Assembly (NCBI RefSeq): GCF_001494635.1
Contig: NZ_LOJF01000012.1
Span: 1 to 64,000, forward strand
From: Tractidigestivibacter scatoligenes
GTDB taxonomy: Bacteria > Actinomycetota > Coriobacteriia > Coriobacteriales > Atopobiaceae
Length of the DNA: 64,000 bases
Direction: 5' to 3'
The notes under the pieces are model-generated. The model had not been told where the DNA came from. It saw only the letters and a program-made list of their open reading frames with translations, and ran no database searches. Positions 33,932 to 41,929 of this stretch are shown here, piece after piece. A program made the translations under genes and the position numbers. Position 1 is the stretch's first letter. Every line of letters starts with the position of its first letter.

Positions 33932-34132
33932 GCGGGTGCCCCCTCCCACTCGCGCCTCAATGGCGGCCCATAACCCCATTTTAGTCGCGCCGGATACCGC
34001 GCTTTGGGTCGCGTGGCCAACGTTCGGCAGGCGTTTTGGGACGTTCGGTAATTCCGCCATCGGGGCATGCGAATCACCCTGATGGTGAGGGCGACCGTGC
34101 CCAACGGAAATAACGACGAAGGAGCGTGAACC

Positions 34133-35410
34133 ATGGGACTTCTGAGAGCTGGAATAGGTGCCGTGGGCGGGGTTCTCGCCGACTCCTGGCGCGAATACTT
34201 CTACTGCGACTCGCTTGACGCGAATACCCTCGCGGTCAAGGGACGCAAGAGGGTTTCGGCGCAGGGACGCTCGTCGAACACGCGCGGCGAAGACAACATC
34301 ATCTCGAACGGATCCATCATCGCCGTGAACGAGGGTCAGTACATGATCATCGTGGAGCAGGGCGCGGTGGTCGAGGCGTGCGGCGAGCCCGGCGAGTTTG
34401 TGTTCGACAGCTCAACAGAGCCAAGCCTCTTCTTTGGCGAGGGTAGCTCGCTCGGCGAGAGGATACGGGCGTCGTTCGAGCGCGTGGGCACACGCTTCTC
34501 GTTTGGCGGTGACACGGGCAAGGACCAGCGCGTCTACTTCTTCAACGCCAAGGAGATTGTGGGCAACAAGTACGGGACAGCCGCTCCGGTGCCCTTCCGC
34601 GTGGTGGACAACAACATCGGGCTGGACGTGGACATCTCCGTGCGCTGCAACGGCGAGTACTCCTACCGAATAGTCGACCCGCTCATGTTCTACAAGAACG
34701 TGTCCGGCAACGTCGAGCAGCCCTACACGCGCGACAAAATCGACTCGCAGCTCAAAAGCGAACTGCTCACCGCGCTGCAGCCGGCGTTTGCGCGCATCTC
34801 GGCCATGGGCGTACGCTACTCGGCGGTGCCCGCGCACACGAAGGAGCTGGCTCAGGCCCTCAACGAGGAGCTCTCCGAGTCCTGGGGGCAGATGCGCGGC
34901 ATCGAGGTGGCGGCGTTTGGCGTGAACTCCATTGTTGCCTCTCCCGAGGACGAGGCAATGATCAAGGAGCTGCAGAAGGCCGCAGTAATGCGCGATCCCA
35001 CGATGGCAGCGGCAACCCTGGCGGCATCGCAGGCGGATGCCATGCGCATGGCGGCATCCAACAGCGCCGGCGCGGCGATGGGGTTCATGGGCATGGGGAT
35101 GGCCAACGCCATGGGCGGAGGCATGAACATGCAGGGGCTCTACGGCATGGGTGTCGGCGGCCGCGCCGCGGGAGGCGGTCCGTCGTCGGGTACGCCGAGC
35201 GGCGCCGCGGGCGCGGCATCGGCGGGCGGCTCGGGCACGGCGGCGGGCGCGGGGACCTGGACTTGCTCGTGCGGCGCCCAAAACACCGGTCGCTTCTGCG
35301 GCAACTGCGGAAGCCCCAGGCCCCAGCCGGCTGACGGGCCGTGGACCTGCTCGTGCGGCGCCCAGAACACCGGGCGCTTCTGCGGCAACTGCGGTAGCCC
35401 GCGCCCGTAA
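34133..35410 (+). CDS. SPFH/virion-core-like protein with two zinc ribbons
   Basis: A 425-residue protein. Residues 20-290 form an SPFH (band 7)-like region of the YdjI/virion core protein type, with NGSIIAVNEGQYMIIVEQG near 60 and QLKSELLTALQPAFARIS near 205. A Gly/Ala/Met-rich low-complexity stretch covers 300-375. The C-terminus has two nearly identical zinc ribbons, TCSCGAQNTGRFCGNCGSP, separated by five residues. Such proteins form membrane-associated or filamentous assemblies in stress responses. GAAGGAG precedes the ATG. It is divergent from the sensory operon and followed by a terminator. Confidence 0.85.
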   Translation: MGLLRAGIGAVGGVLADSWREYFYCDSLDANTLAVKGRKRVSAQGRSSNTRGEDNIISNGSIIAVNEGQYMIIVEQGAVVEACGEPGEFVFDSSTEPSLFFGEGSSLGERIRASFERVGTRFSFGGDTGKDQRVYFFNAKEIVGNKYGTAAPVPFRVVDNNIGLDVDISVRCNGEYSYRIVDPLMFYKNVSGNVEQPYTRDKIDSQLKSELLTALQPAFARISAMGVRYSAVPAHTKELAQALNEELSESWGQMRGIEVAAFGVNSIVASPEDEAMIKELQKAAVMRDPTMAAATLAASQADAMRMAASNSAGAAMGFMGMGMANAMGGGMNMQGLYGMGVGGRAAGGGPSSGTPSGAAGAASAGGSGTAAGAGTWTCSCGAQNTGRFCGNCGSPRPQPADGPWTCSCGAQNTGRFCGNCGSPRP

Positions 35411-35439
35411 GCGACGCGCGGCGTGCCACTTGCAACAAC

Positions 35440-35474
35440 GAGCCCTCCGGCGCCGGATTGACGCCGGAGGGCTC
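35440..35474. terminator. intrinsic-type hairpin after the SPFH gene (R6-like)
   Basis: GAGCCCTCCGGCG and its perfect complement around a 9-base loop, preceded by a CACTTGCAACAACG stretch like R6 units. An R1 palindrome follows at 35485. It would end transcripts from the SPFH gene and from the convergent glyoxalase-like gene. Confidence 0.7.
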
Positions 35475-35484
35475 ACTTCGAAAA

Positions 35485-35513
35485 TGAGACAAAGGGACAG
35501 TCCCTTTGTCTCA
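35485..35513. repeat. R1 palindrome, copy 4
   Basis: TGAGACAAAGGGA, CAG, and the perfect complement. It lies between convergent genes, 13 bp from the glyoxalase-like stop codon. Confidence 0.9.
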
Positions 35514-35526
35514 TGTGCCGCGGTCC

Positions 35527-35901
35527 CTACGCCTTCGCGGGGATAATCTCGATCCGCTGGCCCTCGGGGTCGGCGATGAAGTAGAGCCCCATCGCGTGGT
35601 TCTCGAAGACGATGCAGCCCATCTCCTCGTGCAGGCGGTGGAAGGCGTCGTAGTCGTCGACCTCAAACGCAATGTGGGTGTCATCGCCGCCGTTGGCGTA
35701 GGGCTCAGTACGCCCGCGGTTCCACGTAAGCTCCAGCTGGAACGGCGACGCGTCGTTCTCCATAAACGTGTTGGTCCACGAGCCGTCCTCGGGGCCCATT
35801 TCCCTCACCACGTGGAAGCCAAGCGCCTTCTCGTAAAACGCAATGGTCTTCTCCTTGTCCAGAACATGCGTGCAGCGATGGACAAACTTTGCCTTCGTGA
35901 T
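35527..35901 (-). CDS. glyoxalase/lactoylglutathione lyase-like protein, no canonical start codon
   Basis: A VOC-superfamily protein of about 124 residues: FVHRCTHVLDKEKTIAFYEK at the start, ELTWNRGR and THIAFEVDDYDAFH in the middle, YFIADPEGQRIEII at the end. His, Glu and His/Glu metal ligands of glyoxalase I are in their usual positions. The puzzle is the start: AAGGAGG is present, but the codon where Met is expected (35901-35899) reads ATC, then ACG, and no ATG, GTG or TTG follows in frame near it. Upstream the frame stays open without homology. It may use a rare ATC/ACG start or be silenced by a point mutation. Confidence 0.75.
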   Translation of the reverse strand: MTKAKFVHRCTHVLDKEKTIAFYEKALGFHVVREMGPEDGSWTNTFMENDASPFQLELTWNRGRTEPYANGGDDTHIAFEVDDYDAFHRLHEEMGCIVFENHAMGLYFIADPEGQRIEIIPAKA

Positions 35902-36001
35902 TGCCTCCTTCGAAGAACGCGAACGCGGACGCGAGCACCGGCCCGCGTCCGCCCTCGTACTAACTCGATCTAGGATACCAGCGGCAAGCGCCGCGCACGC
36001 G

Positions 36002-37183
36002 CTATCGGTTGGCGAGCCTCTTGCTGAACGACGTATCGGAGTGGCGCGCCCACACCACGTAGACAATCACGCTCAGGACGCAGGCGAGAGACACGATCGA
36101 CCACATGGCCGAGTAGCCCAGCCCCGTGATGAGCGAGCCCGCGATGCCGCCACCCAGGCCATACCCAATGTCATACCCGCAGAGGAACGTCGAGTTGGCG
36201 GAGCCGCGCGTCTCCTCCGTCGAGGTGTGCACAGCCATCGACTGCAGCGACGGCTCGAGGCCACCAAAGGCGTAGCCCGCGAGCACAGCCGAGAGGATAT
36301 ACGTCACGGCGTTGGGCACAAATGCCAAAAGCAGGAACGCCGCGAGCATGGCTGCGTTGCAGGAGTAGACGAAGAACGCCTCACCTCGCTGGTCAACCAG
36401 CTTGCCCAGCGTAATGCGCACCAGAAGCAGCATCGCGGACATCACGAGGAAGTAGATCGAGCCCGAAGGCAGCGAGGCCTCGGAGGCAAAGATTGCCACG
36501 AAGTTCTCGAGCGCACCAAAGGTGAACATGAAGATGAGCATGGTCACCGTAGCAGGCAGCGAGTCACGGTTGATGATGGTGCGCAGGTCGAGCTTCTTCT
36601 TGGGAACGTCGACCTTGGGCGCGCGCACAAACGCAAACAGCACAAGGCCCAGGCCAGCAATGACGGCAGCCACGGCGTAAAGCGCGTTGAAGCCAAAGCC
36701 CTCCATGAGCGAGAGGCCAAGCGCCGGCGCCATGCCAAAGTAGCCCATGCCCTCGGCAAAGCGTGGACGGCAAATCACGTCGGACGCCACGGTAGCGGTA
36801 GTCGAGTTGGAGAACGACAGGCCGACGCCGTGCATCATGCGGATGGCAATCGCCACGGACAGCACGGGGACAAACACATAGCCCAGCGGCGCCAGGCCCA
36901 TGAGGACAAGGCCAACGACAAGTGCTGCCCTACGGACGCCGTTGTCGAGCCACCAGCCCACAAACGGCCTGATAATCACGGCCACAAACGAGAAGGCCGC
37001 CGCGCAGATGCCCGCCACGGCCTCGGTGCCGCCAAGGCTCTGGATGTAGAACGGAAAGGTCGAGAGGCTCATGATGTGGTTGGTGAAGACGCACAGGTTC
37101 ACCAAGATGATAAGAACCAGGTCACGCGTCCACAGCTTGGGCTCGCCCTTGCCCTTCGCGGCAGCAGTTGTTGCTTCTGACAA
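36002..37183 (-). CDS. MFS transporter, sugar/aromatic efflux-like
   Basis: A 393-residue 12-helix major facilitator. After a polar tail (SEATTAAAKGKGEPKL) come helices with FVGWWLDNGVRRAALVVG, the motif-A region, near residue 75, and SNSTTATVASDVICRPRFAE near residue 130. The closest families are the YfcJ/YwoG-like and SetA-like exporters; the substrate is not evident. The start is a TTG at 37183 with AGGAGGG eight bases before it; no ATG is present in frame near that ribosome site. A monocistronic gene. Confidence 0.85.
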   Translation of the reverse strand: MSEATTAAAKGKGEPKLWTRDLVLIILVNLCVFTNHIMSLSTFPFYIQSLGGTEAVAGICAAAFSFVAVIIRPFVGWWLDNGVRRAALVVGLVLMGLAPLGYVFVPVLSVAIAIRMMHGVGLSFSNSTTATVASDVICRPRFAEGMGYFGMAPALGLSLMEGFGFNALYAVAAVIAGLGLVLFAFVRAPKVDVPKKKLDLRTIINRDSLPATVTMLIFMFTFGALENFVAIFASEASLPSGSIYFLVMSAMLLLVRITLGKLVDQRGEAFFVYSCNAAMLAAFLLLAFVPNAVTYILSAVLAGYAFGGLEPSLQSMAVHTSTEETRGSANSTFLCGYDIGYGLGGGIAGSLITGLGYSAMWSIVSLACVLSVIVYVVWARHSDTSFSKRLANR

Positions 37184-37362
37184 AAAAATCCCTCCTAGAC
37201 GGGTCGAGAATGACCGTCCAGCGGGATTCGATCGTGCATGATGCGCGGAAGCGTCACGGCTGGACGGCGTAGCCATCAATTGGACTTACGCCGTGCGGCA
37301 GCTCATTGACGTAGTGCAGTATAGCCGAGAAGCGCGGGAACGGGCGAGAAAGTCGTGCTGCG

Positions 37363-38436
37363 TTAATCCGCGCTCGCACCATTGGCCTGGTGCCTCTGCG
37401 GCTTGGCGACGTCGATGCTCCCCTCGCCGGGAGACCAGTATCCCAGCTTGACCCCGCGCTGGTAGACGGCGACCGCCTTGGCAAAGTAGCCACGCGCGTT
37501 GAGGTGGGTCCAGTCGGACCGCAGCTGCTTTGAGATGCATCCCAGGCGGGCGTCCGCCACGTCCTCCTCGGTGGGCGTGAGACCCGAGATCTCGAGCCCG
37601 TGCTTGATGAGAAAGACGCGCATGTTGATGAAGTGGTCGCCAAACGCCTCGCGAAGCGCGGCCTCCCAGTTGGTCTCGCGCGGGGCGTAGTCCTCCGTAA
37701 AGGGGACCTGGCTCGTATCGCCTACCGAGGTGCCCGGGTCGTCGGTATCGCCCAGGATGAGGTAGTCCTCGCAGCCAGAGCGCTCGATCATCGCGCGGTA
37801 CTGGTCGATAAGAACCTGGTAGTCGTTGTTCCAGCCGCCATTGCTGCCAATCTCGAGCACGAGGATGTCGCCGGTGTGCTGCTCGCCCTCCTCGATGACG
37901 TCGGGGTCGATGTGGCTTACGGGCTGATCGTCGGCGTCGTCCGCGTCCGCGTCGTCGTCCGCGTCGTTGGCGCCGGCGTCGTCCGCGGCGTTGGCGTCGT
38001 CCGCATCCGCGACTTCCACGCTCTGCTCGGCCGCCTCAAGCTCCTCCCACGTGAGACCGCCCTGCATGGCGGCAATCTCCGCTGAGGTGGCACCGGCAAC
38101 GCCAAAGTTGTAGGTGTCGAGCCCCGTGAGCTGCGAAAGAACCTGCGGATACGACTGGTAGCTGGTATCGTACAGCTCCCGGTCCGCAAGCGAGACGAGC
38201 GCCCCTTCGTCGGTGTCCGCGCCCACGCCCTGGGTCATGCTGTCGCCCCAGCAGACAATCTCGCGCGTATCGTCGTCGCTGGTACCGGGGTAATAGCGCC
38301 AATCGAGGTCGGACTCGGCCTGAGCGTCCCCGCCCACCGCATCCGACGAGGTTTCGTCGTTCGTGGGGAACTGTCGGCAGCCCGCGAGCGAGGCCACAAG
38401 CACGGCGGCGATAGCGACAATGCCAAGCCTCTTCAC
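37363..38436 (-). CDS. SGNH/GDSL hydrolase lipoprotein with acidic insert
   Basis: A 357-residue exported lipoprotein: KRLGIVAIAAVLVASLAGC is the signal with its lipobox. The SGNH esterase blocks are seen as VCWGDSMTQGVGA near residue 62 (Ser nucleophile), GSNGGWNN (block III) and DWTHLNARGY near residue 325 (Asp/His). A 30-residue Asp/Ala tract, rich in DADD units, interrupts the domain near residues 145-175. It probably deacylates cell-wall or extracellular glycans or lipids. GTG at 38436 is the start, with GGAGG at seven bases. Confidence 0.8.
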   Translation of the reverse strand: MKRLGIVAIAAVLVASLAGCRQFPTNDETSSDAVGGDAQAESDLDWRYYPGTSDDDTREIVCWGDSMTQGVGADTDEGALVSLADRELYDTSYQSYPQVLSQLTGLDTYNFGVAGATSAEIAAMQGGLTWEELEAAEQSVEVADADDANAADDAGANDADDDADADDADDQPVSHIDPDVIEEGEQHTGDILVLEIGSNGGWNNDYQVLIDQYRAMIERSGCEDYLILGDTDDPGTSVGDTSQVPFTEDYAPRETNWEAALREAFGDHFINMRVFLIKHGLEISGLTPTEEDVADARLGCISKQLRSDWTHLNARGYFAKAVAVYQRGVKLGYWSPGEGSIDVAKPQRHQANGASAD

Positions 38437-38566
38437 AAGCACACCTCCCCCTCGCGAAACCCCTTCCAACGTACAGAAGGATAGCCGCGTGAAAGGGAGG
38501 TGTAAGGAATTCACACGTTACATACCCGTAGCTAAAACCGCGCCCATCGCGGACGCCGCCGCCTCG

Positions 38567-39136
38567 CTACATCTCGCTGCCGGACTCGGCCTGAAGCGGC
38601 GTCGCATCCGAGCCCTTCTCGGCCTTCGTCTCTCCCACATGCGAGAAGCACTTTGCGAACACCAGGCGCGAGACGGGACCTGCCGCGAAGAGGTTCCACA
38701 GGAGCGCCATCGGGAAGTTCTTGATGAGCGTCCCCACCCAGATGGCGGGGAGCTGCACCACAGGCATGCCAGCAAGAATGACGTTGAAGAGTATGCTCGC
38801 AACCAGGCTCATCGTGGGGCACATGATGAGGACGGTGCAGCAGGAGCGAATGGTCCCCTGGATGAAGGCGCTGTCGCGCTTGGAGTCGGTGAGGCGAGCC
38901 GCCAGCGCCGCGCCGCCGCGCGTACCCCGCAGATTCGAGAACAGGAACACGAAGAGCCACATATACGAGGCCTCGACCAGAGCACCCAGGAAGACATCGT
39001 TGGTCATGTTGGAGAAACCGCCGGGCATAGTGGGGATGCCCATCTTCCATGCCACGTTGTAGACCTCCATCCCGTAGGCCATGGTGACGGACATGAGAAT
39101 CCCAAAGATGACTCCCTGTACCTTGTTCTTTGGCAT
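38567..39136 (-). CDS. DUF2798 membrane protein 1
   Basis: A 189-residue four-helix membrane protein beginning MPKNKVQGVIFGILMSVTMA. It has tandem DUF2798-like hairpins: FGILMSVTMAYGMEVYNV in the first half and TIRSCCTVLIMCPTMSLVAS in the second. A paralogue with the same MPKN start is at 49025. The function is unknown. GAGAGGAG precedes the ATG at 39136. A strong intrinsic terminator stands only 43 bp upstream of the start in the same orientation, suggesting transcript-level control. Confidence 0.8.
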   Translation of the reverse strand: MPKNKVQGVIFGILMSVTMAYGMEVYNVAWKMGIPTMPGGFSNMTNDVFLGALVEASYMWLFVFLFSNLRGTRGGAALAARLTDSKRDSAFIQGTIRSCCTVLIMCPTMSLVASILFNVILAGMPVVQLPAIWVGTLIKNFPMALLWNLFAAGPVSRLVFAKCFSHVGETKAEKGSDATPLQAESGSEM

Positions 39137-39178
39137 GCCTTGCTCCTCTCCGCCGCGCTGGTGCCAGGCGCGCGACAC

Positions 39179-39218
39179 AAAAAATGCGTGCGGCCGCCCA
39201 GCAGGGGCAACCGCACGC
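39179..39218 (-). terminator. intrinsic terminator in the leader of the DUF2798 gene
   Basis: On the minus strand GCGTGCGGTTGCCC pairs with GGGCGGCCGCACGC and is followed by ATTTTTTG. It lies 200 bp after the map stop but only 43 bp before the DUF2798 start. Another large hairpin (39238-39277) and a small one precede it, which would suit an attenuator or an unknown riboswitch. Confidence 0.75.
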
Positions 39219-39416
39219 TTTGCTAACTACACCTTTTCGCCGCGGGGATGGCATTGTGGGGCATCCTGCCCGCGGCGGCTTTGCGCTACACGCAAGGAAA
39301 ACCATAGCACGAGCGTCGCACCGCGCGACAAAATCAACACGTGGCGGCCTGGACGGCTGTTCGAAACCCCCGCGCTAGCCAGGAGCGCCAATTTACGTTC
39401 GGAATCAGGGGCCCAG

Positions 39417-40301
39417 CTACCAAGACAGCAGCTCGTACCCGTCCTCGGTGACCACCAGCTGGACCTCCCACTGGGCGGAATCCGAGCCGTCTGCCGTGCG
39501 CACGATCCAGCCGTTGGCCTTGTCGGTCGTGATGTCGGGCGCGCCTGCGTTGACCATGGGCTCGATGGTGAAGCACATGCCAGGCACCAGGATGGGGCCG
39601 GTACCGCGCTCGGAGACAAAGCTCACGAACGGATCCTCGTGGAACTCGCGACCAATGCCATGGCCGCCGTACTCCTCAACCACGGTGTAACCGGCCTCGC
39701 GGCACAGCTCGTTCACCGCCGCACCCACGTCGCCCAGGTGCCCCCAGGGGCGCACGGCCGCAAGGCCAGCCTCGACGGACTTTTTGCAAGTCTCGACCAG
39801 GCGCCGGCGCTCGTCAGAGACCTCGCCAATGCAGTACATGCGGCTGGAGTCCGAGAAGTACCCGCCCTTGATGGTGGACATGTCAACGTTGATGATGTCG
39901 CCATCCTGAAGGACGTCCTTCTCGTTGGGGAAGCCGTGGCAGATAACGTCGTTGATCGAGGTGCACACGCTGTAGGGATAGCCCTCGAAGTTGAGATCTG
40001 CCGAGACGGCATCGTGCGCCGAGAGGTATTCCTCTACCCACCGGTTGATGTCCATGGTCGAGACACCTGCGGCGATGTGCTCGCCAACGTAGTCGAGGAC
40101 GCCCATGTTGACGGCGGCCGACGCCTTGATGCCCTCGATGTCTGCGGCGGTCTTGAGGAGCGAGCGGGGCAGGATCTCCTCGCCGTCAAGGTACAGGCGC
40201 TCCATGCGCTCGTCCGCAGGGCCGTGGCACTTCTTGTACTTGCGACCGCTCCCGCACCAGCAGGGGTCGTTGCGCCCGGGAACGGGCAGCCTGTCAAACA
40301 T
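39417..40301 (-). CDS. map: methionine aminopeptidase with N-terminal SEC-C zinc motif
   Basis: A 294-residue type Ic methionine aminopeptidase. The N-terminus has a SEC-C motif, GRNDPCWCGSGRKYKKCHG (residues 9-27), that may bind zinc and the ribosome. The peptidase core has the metal ligands: Asp in INVDMSTIKGG and YFSDSSRM, His in YGGHGIGREFHED, Glu in FTIEPMVN and the last Glu in QWEVQLVVTEDG. It removes the initiator Met from new proteins in the cytoplasm. Start ATG with GGGAGAA upstream. Confidence 0.95.
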   Translation of the reverse strand: MFDRLPVPGRNDPCWCGSGRKYKKCHGPADERMERLYLDGEEILPRSLLKTAADIEGIKASAAVNMGVLDYVGEHIAAGVSTMDINRWVEEYLSAHDAVSADLNFEGYPYSVCTSINDVICHGFPNEKDVLQDGDIINVDMSTIKGGYFSDSSRMYCIGEVSDERRRLVETCKKSVEAGLAAVRPWGHLGDVGAAVNELCREAGYTVVEEYGGHGIGREFHEDPFVSFVSERGTGPILVPGMCFTIEPMVNAGAPDITTDKANGWIVRTADGSDSAQWEVQLVVTEDGYELLSW

Positions 40302-40486
40302 CGCGATTCTCCCATCGGGTCGAGCTTGGTTACCGTTTCAACGATACCCTCGCAGGGCGCCTGCCGACGCCGGGATTGCAAGTTAGACTAATCTAATCAC
40401 ACCGTTTCGAGGGTGGATGACCGGGCCACCAAGGCGCCCGACACGCAGCTGGTGAAAAAGCTTAGTCATAACGTCGTAATCCATGC

Positions 40487-40648
40487 TGCCCTGCCCGAAA
40501 TTTGCGGTTGACGGCCCTATTTTGGCGAATCGACGAGTACGAAACATCTAACTTTTTGCGGAGCCGCAGGTAGGAGAATGGCACTTGTGGGGTGATACTA
40601 AGCGAAACCCCGATTTTGGGCCGGCAACCGCAAATTTTGGGCAGGACA
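40487..40648. repeat. R7: 162-bp MITE-like element with long terminal inverted repeats
   Basis: TGCCCTGCCCGAAATTTGCG plus GTTGACGGCCC at one end and its near-complement (GGGCCGGCAACCGCAAATTT then TGGGCAGGACA) at the other. The arms are about 33 bp with three mismatches, 90 bp apart. It fills the middle of the 494-bp gap between map and merR; the rest of this gap holds only the merR promoter region. No target-site duplication is seen. Confidence 0.6.
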
Positions 40649-40760
40649 CCCCGCTCGGAGGCTTTTCGCGTCGGTTGGTGGCAACATGACCCCAGGAACA
40701 ACGCCAGAAAGAAGAAGACGCAAGTTTGTAAGCGCCTCGAACCCATTGTAAAATCTCTAT

Positions 40761-40771
40761 CTGACTTTAGG
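40761..40771 (-). promoter_or_regulatory. MerR-type regulator site, shared with the alcohol dehydrogenase promoter
   Basis: On the minus strand CCTAAAGTCAG, identical to the 11-mer at 50258-50268. It lies 25 bp before the merR start and is likely bound by that protein. Confidence 0.6.
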
Positions 40772-40795
40772 TTTATGTATCTCGGGAGGCGACAC

Positions 40796-41248
40796 ATGTA
40801 CACCATAGGCCAGGTGTCGCAGATGTTCGATTTGCCCATGTCCACTCTGCGTTACTACGACAAGATGGGGCTTCTCCCCGGTCTGGCGCGCACGTCGGGC
40901 CCCCGCCGTTTTGACGAGGAACAGCTGGAAGCACTACGCGTAATCGAGTGCCTCAAGCGCTCCGGGCTGGAGATTCGTGACATCAAGAAGTTCATGGATT
41001 GGTGCCAGGAGGGGCCCGGTACGTACGCCGACCGGCTGGAGCTCTTCCGCAAACAGAGGCGCGAAGTAGACGAGAAGATCGCCGAGCTGGAGCGCACGCG
41101 CGCAATGCTCAGCTGGAAGTGCTGGTACTACGGCAAGGCCTGCGAGCAAGGCAACGAAGACTTTGCGGCCAACCTTCCCGAGGACCTTCCCGAGGATGGC
41201 CGTCGCCTGTGGTACGCCGCGCACAGCAAGACGGACGAGAACGCCTAG
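40796..41248 (+). CDS. MerR family regulator (AdhR/NmlR-like)
   Basis: A 150-residue MerR protein. The winged helix is MYTIGQVSQMFDLPMSTLRY followed by YDKMGLLPGLAR; then come the wing motif GPRRFDEEQLEALRVIECLK and a dimerisation coiled coil ending near residue 110. C-terminal WKCWYYGKACEQGNE has the Cys placing common in the AdhR/YhdM group that responds to aldehydes. GGGAGG precedes the ATG at 40796. Its promoter and that of the Fe-alcohol dehydrogenase at 50.3 kb share CCTAAAGTCAG, suggesting autoregulation and a common regulon. Confidence 0.85.
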   Translation: MYTIGQVSQMFDLPMSTLRYYDKMGLLPGLARTSGPRRFDEEQLEALRVIECLKRSGLEIRDIKKFMDWCQEGPGTYADRLELFRKQRREVDEKIAELERTRAMLSWKCWYYGKACEQGNEDFAANLPEDLPEDGRRLWYAAHSKTDENA

Positions 41249-41281
41249 CGGCATGAAGACCTTCGGTCGCCGTAGCCGCGG

Positions 41282-41402
41282 ATTCTCGCCAGTTAGGAAA
41301 AATCCGAACGTTTAAGCCGGGTTAACCGTCCAATATCAGCGACACCGCTGGTAAGGCGCGCAGCTTCGCCATTTAAGGCGGGCTAACCGTTCGAGATTCG
41401 CG
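41282..41402. repeat. R4 modular intergenic repeat, copy 2
   Basis: Module Y forward at 41282-41328 (TTCTCGCCAGTTAGG, CCGAACGTTTAAG, GGTTAACCG) and module X forward at 41365-41402 (TTCGCCATTTAAGG, GGCTAACCGTTCGA). The order and relative orientation differ from copy 1. No gene is seen in this 345-bp gap between merR and yhbY. Confidence 0.65.
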
Positions 41403-41593
41403 CCTTCAGATTCGACGAGGGGAGCAACCCGGCCGCTTCCTTCTCGACATTGCCACCGCAGCGCATCGTGCACGCTTTGAGGGGAACAGAGGGGCAAGCT
41501 CCTTTCGGCGCCCGCGCGTGGTAACCTGCCGTATCGTTATTACCAGCGATAGCCCCGCATTTAGAAGCCCTGCGCTTCAACACAGGAGGAACC

Positions 41594-41893
41594 ATGGAAC
41601 TCACCGGCCGTCAGATTCGCCAGCTCCGCAGCATGGCCAACCGACTCGAGGCGACCATCGGCGTTGGCAAGGCCGGTATTACGGACGCCGTTGTGCGCCA
41701 GACCAACTCCGCTCTTGAGGCAAACGAGCTGGTCAAGTGCTCGGTTCAGGGCACTTCGGGCATGGATACCCGCGAAGCGGCAACCGCGCTCGCCCGCCCC
41801 ACGCACGCCCAGGTGGTCCAGGTAATCGGCCACAAGTTCGTGCTCTATCGCACTTCTCAGCGCGAGGACATCGAGCACATCCAGCTGGTGTAG
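41594..41893 (+). CDS. yhbY: ribosome assembly RNA-binding protein YhbY
   Basis: A 99-residue CRM-domain protein that associates with pre-50S ribosomal subunits. The GxxG-type loop is GVGKAGIT at residues 23-30, and the C-terminal VQVIGHKFVLYRTS is family-typical. Its length equals that of E. coli YhbY. CAGGAGG stands seven bases before the ATG. It is a single gene, convergent with the flavin-reductase gene 36 bp downstream. Confidence 0.9.
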   Translation: MELTGRQIRQLRSMANRLEATIGVGKAGITDAVVRQTNSALEANELVKCSVQGTSGMDTREAATALARPTHAQVVQVIGHKFVLYRTSQREDIEHIQLV

Positions 41894-41929
41894 GAGCAAG
41901 AGCGGCCATCGACGCGGCCTCCCGCAGAC

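Noticed and set aside
40462-40845. Minus-strand open frame of 127 codons between map and merR
   Set aside because: It crosses the R7 inverted repeat and the merR promoter, has no ribosome site and no recognised domain.
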